From the NCBI GenBank assembly GCA_030633365.1, contig DAOVSY010000102.1, positions 1-8,973 of the forward strand: a stretch of 8,973 nt of DNA, read 5' to 3'. This document shows positions 1 through 7,300 of the stretch, in pieces. Origin of the DNA: Spirochaetaceae bacterium. Its GTDB lineage: Bacteria; Spirochaetota; Spirochaetia; B11-G9. The notes below the pieces were generated by a model. The model did not search any database, had not been told where the DNA came from, and saw only the letters and a list, made by a program, of their open reading frames with translations. How positions within the stretch are numbered: position 1 is the stretch's first letter; every line of letters begins with the position of its first letter. Position numbers and translations under genes: made by a program.

Positions 1-711
1 CTTTTTAAATCCCAGATCATTCCGAAAATGGCTATTATAATCATCCGGAACAGTTGGGTTTTCAAAATTTTCGCAGTTTGGTATGACTGTAGGCATTACA
101 CGTTTTATTGAACTTAGTATATGAGCAGAATATGATGAAATTACCACATGTTCGGAACCTATATCTGATGGTGGCATAATATTAGTTAACAGACTCTCTA
201 TTCTGCTCTGACTGAATCTGCTTCTTTCCCACCAAAAATCATGATGATGAAAAATAGTTGCTACCTTATATTCAGTTAATAAATTATAAACTGCTATACC
301 ACCAAGGAGAGTCATGGGCATTGCATTTGTATTCTCTGCTATAATCAGATCAATTTTATTATCCTGTATATAATGATAGATATCTTCTCCAAGATCCTCT
401 CCCTCAACCATCATCTCTTCCAGAACTCTATCCCGGGTAGATGATGTCATGTGAGTGGGTTTTTTTGTAATATAGGGAAACATCATTTTTTCATAGTGTT
501 TCTGAAGAGTAGAATCAAAACGCAGGGATTCAAGACGATATTGGTTTTCTGGAATTATACCCTGAACTGGATTTTCATAGTAACCGGCAATTGTAAATAC
601 TTCATGTCCTTCTTTACAAAGAACTTCAATCCATTTATCAACTTCAAGGGAAACACCATCCACATCCCCCAGTTTCCCACTAATAAAAGCTATTCTGAAC
701 TTAGTTTCCAT
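1..711 (-). CDS. Family-4-like glycosyltransferase, N-terminal part (3' end outside window)
   Basis: An uninterrupted minus-strand frame of 237 codons runs from ATG at 711 to the window edge, with no stop seen. The product starts METKFRIAFISGKLGDVDGV and resembles the N-terminal Rossmann domain of GT-B glycosyltransferases (GT4-like). A glycine-rich segment near the start (residues 12-22, GDVDGVSLE) is followed by a helix with KW, then GHEVFTIAG (35-43), a conserved-looking HHHDFWWERSRF (155-166), and VIPNCENFENP (209-219), which matches the inter-domain VIPNGxDxxxF region of GT4 enzymes. The nucleotide-sugar-binding C-terminal domain is missing because the window ends. There is no signal peptide, so the enzyme is probably cytosolic and uses a nucleotide-sugar donor. 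A GAGG ribosome site at 719-722 lies 7 nt before the ATG. The substrate is unknown; enzymes making glycerate-type compatible solutes are one loose possibility (inference). Confidence 0.8.
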   Translation of the reverse strand, partial: METKFRIAFISGKLGDVDGVSLEVDKWIEVLCKEGHEVFTIAGYYENPVQGIIPENQYRLESLRFDSTLQKHYEKMMFPYITKKPTHMTSSTRDRVLEEMMVEGEDLGEDIYHYIQDNKIDLIIAENTNAMPMTLLGGIAVYNLLTEYKVATIFHHHDFWWERSRFSQSRIESLLTNIMPPSDIGSEHVVISSYSAHILSSIKRVMPTVIPNCENFENPTVPDDYNSHFRNDLGFKK

Positions 712-718
712 TTCAAGA

Positions 719-722
719 CCTC
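719..722 (-). promoter_or_regulatory. Ribosome binding site of the glycosyltransferase gene
   Basis: Read on the minus strand this is GAGG, followed by 7 nt and then ATG at 711. It supports that ATG as the start of the partial glycosyltransferase. Confidence 0.6.
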
Positions 723-761
723 ACCCAAATTTATAGCTACATTACAATACTTCACGTTTCT

Positions 762-789
762 ATTATAAATTTCGGCAAAATAAAAACAA
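762..789 (-). promoter_or_regulatory. Possible sigma-70-type promoter for the glycosyltransferase gene
   Basis: The minus strand reads TATAAT at 767-762 (a perfect -10 box), with TTGTTT (a 3/6 match to TTGACA) at 789-784 and a 16-nt spacer. Transcription would start near 755 and leave a leader of roughly 44 nt. The -10 is convincing in itself, but the surrounding DNA is so AT-rich that chance matches are common. Confidence 0.4.
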
Positions 790-815
790 CAAATAACAAT
801 TATGTGAGGGTTATT
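781..815 (-). terminator. Weak candidate terminator of the toxin-antitoxin/lipoprotein unit
   Basis: On the minus strand AATAAC (815-810, overlapping the lipoprotein stop codon) can pair with GTTATT (797-792) across a 12-nt loop. A T-rich run, TGTTGTTTTTA, follows. The stem is only 6 bp and AT-rich, so it is weak at best. Confidence 0.3.
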
Positions 816-1512
816 TTACAAAACTGCTGTATTCATCCAGTTTAAGTATGGGATCATCAGTATAGCCAGCTGGTTTTATTCTTAATGCTTCTATAAGTCG
901 AGCCCAGTAATTTACTTTGGCACTAAGTGCTGCAATAACAACTATTTCTTTTTCTGAAAAATTAGCCCTTAGATTATCCAAAACTTTTTGATTAAGCATT
1001 ATAGGTGTTTTTGAGAGTTCCTGTGCATAAATTAATGCAGCTTTTTCCTGTTCAGAAAAACTTGCAATAGAATCAATCTCTTTAAGTCCCTGAAGAGCTC
1101 TAATTTCTTCTTCAGTTATATCAAAATTTTCATTGTTTTGAGAATTAATATCCACAGCAAATGGACTTGGTATCATATAAGATATTCTAATTCGTAATAT
1201 TTTTATTAACCTTCCATCAAGATAGTCAGCTGCATCTTCCTCTACATATAACTCAAGTAATCCTGAACTAATAGCTATTTTTGATGACCATGCCAAGACC
1301 CTTCCAGGAAGAACATCTTTTTTGGCCTTTCTATCGGCTACACGAAGTGCAGGACGGAGTAGAAAAGGAATCTTTTCGGGAGGTTCAACAAGGCTCTCCA
1401 TAGTATCCTCATCATAAGAACCCCCTACAGGAATATCCTTTTTATTTGAACTTATACATCCTGAAAAAATTATGAAAAACAATAATATAATTAAGGTAAA
1501 TACTTTTTTCAT
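811..1512 (-). CDS. Lipoprotein with AhpD/carboxymuconolactone-decarboxylase-like fold, catalytic cysteines absent
   Basis: The protein has 233 residues from ATG at 1512. An in-frame start 21 nt upstream exists, but the inner ATG is preferred: it has GGAGAG 7 nt upstream and gives a clean lipoprotein signal, MKK, then a hydrophobic stretch, then FSGC with Cys19 as the lipidated residue. It is probably membrane-anchored, facing the periplasm or outside. Residues about 70-217 follow the AhpD-like pattern: an RIS segment (109-111), a site of the PFxVDxNS type (117-124), TEEEI (133-137), FSEQEKAALIYAQEL (152-166), then LRANFSEKEIVVIAAL, an N, an R and KPAGY (181-217). In redox-active relatives the site reads CPFCVDMNS; here it is SPFAVDINS (116-124), so both cysteines are replaced and thiol peroxidase activity is unlikely. 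Its start lies 4 nt past the toxin stop, implying cotranscription. Function is unknown; the fold call is by motif only. Confidence 0.75.
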   Translation of the reverse strand: MKKVFTLIILLFFIIFSGCISSNKKDIPVGGSYDEDTMESLVEPPEKIPFLLRPALRVADRKAKKDVLPGRVLAWSSKIAISSGLLELYVEEDAADYLDGRLIKILRIRISYMIPSPFAVDINSQNNENFDITEEEIRALQGLKEIDSIASFSEQEKAALIYAQELSKTPIMLNQKVLDNLRANFSEKEIVVIAALSAKVNYWARLIEALRIKPAGYTDDPILKLDEYSSFVK

Positions 1513-1516
1513 TATA

Positions 1517-1927
1517 CTACTCTCCAAAAACAACTAATTTCAGACCTGGTATATCTTCAAAATCTTTCTTATTTTTTGTAAGGAAAAAGAAATTATTTTG
1601 GATAGCCTGACTTGCCAGCCATATATCCTGTATTCGAAAAGAAGAACCTCTTCCACTTTTTTTAAGAGCTGCAGCCAATCGTGCAAAAATTAACCCTGTA
1701 CCATCATCGATTATTAGTAGAGGCTTTTTTCTTAATCTTTCCAGGGAGGAGGCTCTTTTTTGTCGAATCTCCTCACTAACAGCCATTTCTAAACCAAACC
1801 CAAGTTCTGCCAGAGAAACAGGTGAAATATACACAGGATTGATCCCTGTATACAAAGCAACATCTGAAGGAGAGATTATTCCTCGTTCTACATCTATCCA
1901 GATGCAACTATCTATTAGGCATCCCAT
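1517..1927 (-). CDS. PIN-domain ribonuclease toxin (VapC-like)
   Basis: This 136-residue single-domain protein has the usual VapC length. All four acidic residues of the PIN active site are visible: Asp6 in LIDSCIWID, Glu41 in VSLAELGFG, Asp101 in FRIQDIWLASQAI, and Asp122 in LTKNKKDF. PIN toxins of this type are Mg-dependent endoribonucleases that cut tRNA, rRNA or mRNA when released from their antitoxin; the target cannot be predicted here. The gene overlaps the antitoxin by 13 nt, and no good ribosome site precedes its ATG, so translation is probably coupled to the antitoxin. Nothing is truncated and the catalytic residues are intact, so the toxin is probably active. The pairing with a Phd-type antitoxin is common. 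The symbol is left blank because VapC family numbering is not determinable. Confidence 0.88.
   Translation of the reverse strand: MGCLIDSCIWIDVERGIISPSDVALYTGINPVYISPVSLAELGFGLEMAVSEEIRQKRASSLERLRKKPLLIIDDGTGLIFARLAAALKKSGRGSSFRIQDIWLASQAIQNNFFFLTKNKKDFEDIPGLKLVVFGE
1520..1525 (-). promoter_or_regulatory. Ribosome binding site that decides the lipoprotein start
   Basis: The minus strand reads GGAGAG, 7 nt before ATG at 1512. The site lies inside the last codons and stop region of the upstream toxin gene. It favours the start beginning MKKVF over the longer frame starting at 1533. Confidence 0.65.
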
Positions 1928-2178
1928 GGGTTACGCATCTCACTATCTATACTGCCAGGAATGATACTGTCTTTAAGCCAATCTTTTCCTGCATTTTCCG
2001 GTAATGTTCTATATAGATCACTCATGGCTTCAAGAGCAGTCAAAGCAAAGGAACCTGGGATTATTCTTGCAATCCGTTGATTATGACGAATAAGTACTAT
2101 TTCTTCATGTTTATACTCAATTCTATCAAAAATTGTACTTAAATTACGTGAAAATTCAGTAACAGTCATTTCAACCAT
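1915..2178 (-). CDS. Phd/YefM-family antitoxin
   Basis: The protein has 87 residues from ATG at 2178. The frame can be extended to a TTG at 2190, but GGAGG at 2188-2184 lies 5 nt before the inner ATG, so the inner start is chosen. The N-terminal half, MTVTEFSRNLSTIFDRIEY followed by EEIVLIRHNQRIARIIP (residues 4-41), matches the Phd/YefM DNA-binding and dimerisation domain (family pattern: TEFRxNLSxxLDxV, then VxxxRxGKPVAxLxP). The C-terminal part (about 45-87) is a charged, probably flexible toxin-binding tail. In the family this protein neutralises the toxin and represses its own promoter. It is the first gene of the unit and ends inside the start of the PIN toxin gene, the standard antitoxin-then-toxin order. 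Confidence 0.85.
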   Translation of the reverse strand: MVEMTVTEFSRNLSTIFDRIEYKHEEIVLIRHNQRIARIIPGSFALTALEAMSDLYRTLPENAGKDWLKDSIIPGSIDSEMRNPWDA

Positions 2179-2183
2179 AAAAT

Positions 2184-2188
2184 CCTCC
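2184..2188 (-). promoter_or_regulatory. Ribosome binding site that decides the antitoxin start
   Basis: The minus strand reads GGAGG, 5 nt before ATG at 2178. A TTG start at 2190 would place this site inside the coding region, which argues against it. Confidence 0.75.
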
Positions 2189-2230
2189 AATCATAATATA
2201 AAGCTTAATCATAAAATCATACACTGTCAA
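2189..2230 (-). promoter_or_regulatory. Probable promoter/operator region of the toxin-antitoxin unit
   Basis: On the minus strand a perfect -35 hexamer TTGACA lies at 2230-2225. A good -10 at standard spacing is not clear: TAAGCT sits at 17 nt, and the better TATATT only at 24 nt. Between -35 and the antitoxin ribosome site the hexamer ATGATT occurs three times (plus-strand AATCAT at 2189-2194, 2207-2212 and 2215-2220), next to a palindromic AAGCTT. Phd-type antitoxins bind short repeats in such positions, so these may be operator half-sites (inference). Confidence 0.35.
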
Positions 2231-2293
2231 ACAATAAGATAAATCCCCTTACATGGTTCACAATAATTTCTTTCTAATATATCATCATCACCT

Positions 2294-4168
2294 ATGAATC
2301 TTATATCAATTGAAAATCTTTCTAAAACAGTTAATGACAATCCTCTTTTCCAAAATGTTACAATGGGAATTGATGAAGGGGAAAAAATAGGGTTCATTGG
2401 CCCTAATGGAGCTGGTAAATCAACACTCCTGCATATTATAGCCGGACTACTTGAGTCTGATACAGGAAATATTTCTAAAAATAATAATATAAGAATCAGT
2501 ATGCTGGAGCAGACTCCTGTAATTCCTATGGGAATTACCGTTAGGGATTTTTTATATGAAGGAGAATCTCCAGTAATAAAATTGATTGCTGAATATCACA
2601 GATGCCTGGAGGAATATAACCATTCGGAATCTATTGTAGGGTCAGGTCGCGACCTGACCCTACAAAAATTGACCGATCAAATGGACAAAGAAAATGGATG
2701 GGAAATTGAAAATGACTATCTCTCGTTTTTAAGTGAACTTAAATTAGATAATCCGGACGGACAAATGGATAATCTTTCCGGTGGTATGAAAAAAAAGGCG
2801 GCTCTTGCCAGAGCCCTTGCATCAAAACCTAATCTTCTTATACTGGATGAGCCAACAAACCATCTGGACATTGAAATAATTGAATGGCTGGAAAAATACC
2901 TTGGATCAGCTAATATCAGTTTTATAATGGTAACTCACGACAGGTATTTTCTTGATTCTGTTTGTAAGGGAATAATGGAGCTGGATAAAGGCCGTATTTA
3001 TAAATATCCTGGTAATTATTCAACATTTCTTGAACGTAGAGAAATAAGATTTTCTACAGAACAGAATGAACAGGCAAGGATAAAATCTATTCTTCGGAGA
3101 GAACTTGAATGGTTAAGCAGGGGACCAAAAGCCAGGGCAAGTAAAGATAAAAAAAGAAAGATGAGGATAGAAGACCTTATGGACAAGCAAGTTCAAAAAG
3201 GACAGGAAAGTTCTGATTTTTCATCCTCCAATAGAAGATTAGGTAAAAAAATTCTGGAATTAAAGGATATTGATAAGTCATACAATAATGAAAAAGTAAT
3301 ATCACCATTTACCTATAAGTTTAAAAAGGGTGAACGCATAGGAATAATTGGTCCTAATGGATCAGGAAAAACCACTTTTCTAAATATAATCTCCGGACTA
3401 ATACTACCTGACAGCGGAAAAATTGAAAAAGGGCTTAATACCGAATTCGGATATTACGATCAGCTAAGTGACCACTTAAATACGGCTGCATCCAACAATC
3501 TTACAGTTTTAGAGTATATTAAAGAGACAGCAGAACAGATTACTCTAACAGAGGGGAAAACATCATCCGCAGCAAATTTTCTGGAAATGTTCAATTTCCC
3601 TTCCAGTACACACCGAACACTTCTTACAAAACTTTCAGGTGGAGAAAAGCGAAGACTTTATCTTATTAATATACTCATTACAAATCCTAATTTTTTGATA
3701 CTGGATGAACCTACCAATGATCTTGATCTTGATACAATGAGACGTTTGGAAGATTATGTATTACAATTTTCCGGGACAATAATTGTAGTTTCCCATGACA
3801 GAGCTTTTTTAGATAGAACGACAGACTTTCTCTTTATATTTGATGGCAAGGGTGGAATAAAAGGATTTACAGGAAATTACAGTGAATATCATGAATATAC
3901 ACAGATAAACCAGGCATATACCCGTAAGGAACAGAATAATACCCGTAAAGAACAGGCATACCTGTTCCCTACGGTCAAAACAAACCAAAAATTAACATAC
4001 AAAGAAAAACAGGAATTTTCCAGTTTAGAAGAAGAAATTGATCTTTTGGAAACAGAAAAAAGTAAAATTGAAGCTATATTCAGCAAGACAGGCATTAACC
4101 CGGAAGAAATGGAAAAAAATAATAGAAAGTATAAATTAATTACAGAGAAAATTGAAAAAAAAAACTAG
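2294..4168 (+). CDS. uup: ABC-F family ATPase, Uup type
   Basis: This 624-residue soluble protein has two ABC ATPase domains and no membrane segment, close to the usual Uup length. Domain 1: Walker A GPNGAGKST (36-44), signature LSGGM (161-165), Walker B LLILDEPTNHLD (181-192), H-switch THDR (214-217). Domain 2: GPNGSGKTT (353-361), LSGGE (447-451), FLILDEPTNDLD (467-478), SHDR (500-503). The inter-domain linker carries the Uup-like stretch LRRELEWLSRGPKAR (267-281). The C-terminal 565-624 is charged and coiled-coil-like, matching the Uup C-terminal domain that begins LTYKEK. ABC-F proteins act on ribosomes in the cytosol; Uup is linked to translation-related stress and to transposon excision in E. 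coli. Two palindromic elements lie in frame, at residues 114-124 and 541-561. No clear Shine-Dalgarno precedes the ATG, so initiation may be weak or nearly leaderless (TAATAT lies at 2275-2280). Confidence 0.93.
   Translation: MNLISIENLSKTVNDNPLFQNVTMGIDEGEKIGFIGPNGAGKSTLLHIIAGLLESDTGNISKNNNIRISMLEQTPVIPMGITVRDFLYEGESPVIKLIAEYHRCLEEYNHSESIVGSGRDLTLQKLTDQMDKENGWEIENDYLSFLSELKLDNPDGQMDNLSGGMKKKAALARALASKPNLLILDEPTNHLDIEIIEWLEKYLGSANISFIMVTHDRYFLDSVCKGIMELDKGRIYKYPGNYSTFLERREIRFSTEQNEQARIKSILRRELEWLSRGPKARASKDKKRKMRIEDLMDKQVQKGQESSDFSSSNRRLGKKILELKDIDKSYNNEKVISPFTYKFKKGERIGIIGPNGSGKTTFLNIISGLILPDSGKIEKGLNTEFGYYDQLSDHLNTAASNNLTVLEYIKETAEQITLTEGKTSSAANFLEMFNFPSSTHRTLLTKLSGGEKRRLYLINILITNPNFLILDEPTNDLDLDTMRRLEDYVLQFSGTIIVVSHDRAFLDRTTDFLFIFDGKGGIKGFTGNYSEYHEYTQINQAYTRKEQNNTRKEQAYLFPTVKTNQKLTYKEKQEFSSLEEEIDLLETEKSKIEAIFSKTGINPEEMEKNNRKYKLITEKIEKKN
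2634..2665. repeat. Perfect 32-bp palindrome inside uup
   Basis: The left half is TTGTAGGGTCAGGTCG, and the right half is its exact reverse complement with no loop, centred between 2649 and 2650. It is much GC-richer than its flanks. It is read through as residues 114-124 (IVGSGRDLTLQ), in the segment between the nucleotide-binding core and the signature motif of ABC domain 1, so the frame is preserved. It looks like a small interspersed palindromic element that entered a tolerant loop of the protein. Confidence 0.85.
3918..3976. repeat. Tandem and inverted repeat inside the uup 3' linker
   Basis: ATACCCGTAAGGAACAG (3918-3934) is repeated 21 nt later as ATACCCGTAAAGAACAG (3939-3955), a 16/17 match. 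The second copy also forms an inverted repeat with CCTGTTCCCTACGG (3961-3974): 12 of 14 pairs around a CATA loop. In the protein this gives a duplicated TRKEQ (543-547 and 550-554), between ABC domain 2 and the C-terminal coiled coil. It is probably a second palindromic-element insertion with a partial duplication. Confidence 0.7.
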
Positions 4169-4274
4169 CAGATGGGAAGAACTTGCTGAAATTTCAGATT
4201 AAAATTGTTAAATTATAGATTAAAGTTATAGACAATTTTATAAATGTAAGAATAATATTAGATTAATTATGTTA

Positions 4275-4297
4275 TATATGATAATAATTATCATATA
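4275..4297 (+). promoter_or_regulatory. Fur-box-like operator upstream of the activase gene
   Basis: An inverted repeat has 11-bp perfect arms (TATATGATAAT and ATTATCATATA) around a single A. Its core at 4279-4293, TGATAAT-A-ATTATCA, exactly matches the 7-1-7 consensus TGATAATNATTATCA described for Fur, the iron-responsive repressor. It ends 18 nt before the ATG at 4316 and 9 nt before the GAGG ribosome site, where a repressor would block transcription. The DNA is AT-rich, but an 11-bp perfect arm is not expected by chance at this position. Recognition by Fur rather than PerR or Zur is inferred from the consensus. Confidence 0.6.
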
Positions 4298-4315
4298 AAA
4301 AAATATGAGGTTTAT

Positions 4316-7300
4316 ATGCAAAGTTTAGGGATAAATATAGGGTCTTCCAGTTTAAAAATTGTTCTTTTAGAGGACAAAAAGGTTAAATGGAGTGAAGTTG
4401 TTCTTCATGAAGGTAATTTCTATGCTGCGACAGAGGAAATTCTAAATTCTCATAAACTTCCAGCAGATTTAAAATCTCTTGTAACAGGAACAGAAGGTAG
4501 ATTTCTTTTTAATATAAGTAATGTTATTGAACCCCTCTGCATAGAATCTGCACTTAATCAGTTAAATAAAAATGTTGATGCAGTTGTTACTATGGGTGGA
4601 GAAGATCTAATTGTATACACTGTTGACAGCGAAAATAAAATTATTAACAACTTTTCCGGTAGTAAATGTGCTTCTGGAACTGGTGAATTCTTTAAACAGC
4701 AACTTGGTAGAATGGACATGACCCTGGAAGATGTAGAGTTTGTTCCTGACTCCAGTACTGTTCACCCACTTTCTGCCAGATGCTCTGTTTTTATGAAGAG
4801 TGACTGTACACACAAGTTAAATAAAAATGAAGCATCTAAAGAGGACATTGTAGTATCTTTAAGTGATGTAATGGCAACAAAGGTAATAGACTTTCTTAAC
4901 AGAGCAAAAATTAATAAGGGAAAAGTTCTTCTAACAGGTGGAACCACTAAAAACAGACATATTGTTAGATTTATAAAAGAAAAAGCCCCTGATATCGAAT
5001 TTATAATTCCTAAAGAAGCTCCTTATTTTGAAGCCTTTGGAGCAGCATTCCTTGCTGCAGATTCCGGCAGTATACTGCCGCCTGTAAGTGACCTTATGAA
5101 AGCAAACAAGATACGTTTTGAAAGTTATGACGACCTTAAAAAAGTAACCGACATGGTAACATACTTTGAAGCATCACTGGGTAAGGTAGTTGAAGGTCAT
5201 GAATATATACTGGGTATTGATGGAGGTTCAACAACTACAAAAGTCTGCCTTATAGATATGGAAACTGATGAAGTTGTGGCAAGTCACTACGGAAGAACCC
5301 ATGGAGATCCTATTTTATCCCTAAAAAACTGTCTTGTTGAAGTTAAAAAGAAGATTAAAGAAGATATTGGTGAAGGTGAAATAAATATTTCTCTTGCTTC
5401 AACAACAGGGTCTTCCAGAGAAATCCTTGGAGTATTTATTGAAAGCCCTGGTGTTTATAATGAAATAATTGCTCATGCAGTTGGGACAACTTTCTTTGAT
5501 CCCGAAGTTGATACAATTTTTGAAATTGGCGGCCAGGATGCAAAATATGTTCTGTTAAAAAATAAAGTTCCTATAGATTATGCAATGAATGAAGCCTGTT
5601 CAGCTGGGACAGGTTCATTTCTTGAGGAATCAGCTCATGGAGATTTAAATATACAGCATGCATTTGAAATAGCAGATATTGCTCTTTCTACAGAAACTGC
5701 ATTAAAATTTGGAGAACACTGCTCAGCATTTATTAATTCTGATATACGTAAAGCTATCCAGCAGGGAGCAAGCAGAGAAAGTATTACAGGCGGTATTGTA
5801 ACATCAATTGTTTCCAACTATCTAAACAGAGTAGTAGGAAACAGAACCCTGGGTAAAAAAATATTTCTTCAGGGAGGAGTGGCAAAAAACAAAGCTGTAC
5901 CTCTTGCATTTGCACTTTTACTTGATAAAGAGATTCTTGTTCCACCGTCTCCGGAATTAATGGGAGCATTTGGTGTTGGATTATTGGCTAAAGAAAAACT
6001 AAATGATGGTTTACTGGATAAATCCAGTTTTAATCTTGATGCTCTTATTGAACAGGAAATAGTATATGAAAAAGTTTTTACATGTAAATCCTGTGAAAAC
6101 TTTTGTCCTATCCAAATTTTAAATGTAAATAAAAATAAATATATGTTTGGGGGAAGGTGTAGTAAATATACCAATACAAAGAGTAAACCTGACCCTTCTG
6201 TTGAAGTTTTTGACTATGTTCAGAAAAGATCAGATTTATTATTTATTGAATGTGCACCAAAAGAAGAAGAGCTTACTTTAAAATACGATTATACTGTTGG
6301 TATACCCAGAGCATTTTCCGTTCATACCATGTACCCGCTATATACCTGGTTTTTTCATAGTTTAGGGATTAAGACAGTGCTCTCAGATAAAATTGCACAC
6401 GAAGGTGTTGCAAGAGTTGAAAGCTCTTACTGCTTTCCTGCAGAAATTGCACATGGTGCTGTGCAGGATATTTGGGACAAAGGATGTGACTATATTTTTG
6501 TACCTCATTTCAGGGATATGGAAAGTTATGAAAATGATGTGCATGCCAACTTTTGTCCTATAACCCAGGGCCTTCCCTATTACATAAAAAAGGCTTTTCC
6601 GGATATACCTGAAGACAGATTTTTGGCACTCATAGTTTCCTTTAAATTTGGTAAAGCCAAGGCCATGGAGTTTTTTGTAACTATGGGTGAACAGATGGGT
6701 ATTCCAGCAGCAGAAGTTGAATACGCCTTTAATATAGCTTTTGACAAACAAAATGAATATTTCCGGAAAGCAGCTGAAATGGGCAAAAAGGCCCTGGCAG
6801 ATGCAAAAAAAGCCGAAAGACCAGTAATTGCACTGTTAGGAAGACCATATAATGCATTTACAAAAGAAGCAAATATGGGAATTCCCAGAAAATTTACCAG
6901 CAGGGGTTATTCTGTAATTCCTTACGATATTCTCCCTTTTGAGGGAAATGAAATATTCGAAAATATGTACTGGTACTACGGCCAGCAGGATATGAAGGCA
7001 GCTACCCTTCTCAAGGATGAACCTAATATTTATGTAACATGGATTACTAACTTCTCCTGTGCACCGGACTCCTTTATGCTTCATTATGTTAAATGGATTA
7101 TGGGATTAAAACCTTTCTTAATTTTAGAATTTGACAGTCATTCTGCAGATGCCGGAATTGATACAAGAGTAGAAGCATTCCTGGATATTATCGAAGGTTA
7201 CAAATCTAAAAAAGATGAACTTGAAGAAAAAAGATATGACAATGGTCTGAAATTTATTAATAATGGTGATGATGAAATTCATATCTATGATTCTGTAAAT

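Noticed and set aside
451..768. Plus-strand open frame of 105 codons
   Set aside because: It lies opposite the 237-codon glycosyltransferase frame, has no ribosome site and a composition without recognisable domain; it is an antisense shadow.
1513..1533. Longer N-terminus (MFLESSI) for the lipoprotein
   Set aside because: It would overlap the toxin gene and place charged residues before the signal peptide; the inner ATG has a proper ribosome site and gives a standard lipoprotein signal.
2179..2190. TTG start adding four residues to the antitoxin
   Set aside because: The TTG lies immediately before and partly within the GGAGG site serving the inner ATG.
3889..4095. Minus-strand frame opposite the 3' end of uup
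   Set aside because: It is antisense to well-supported coding sequence and includes the repeat region; no start signal or family features.
4200..4240. Inverted repeat TAAAATTGT / ACAATTTTA after uup as a terminator
   Set aside because: The arms are 9 bp but AT-only apart from one pair, the loop is 23 nt and no T-run follows; chance is likely in such AT-rich DNA.
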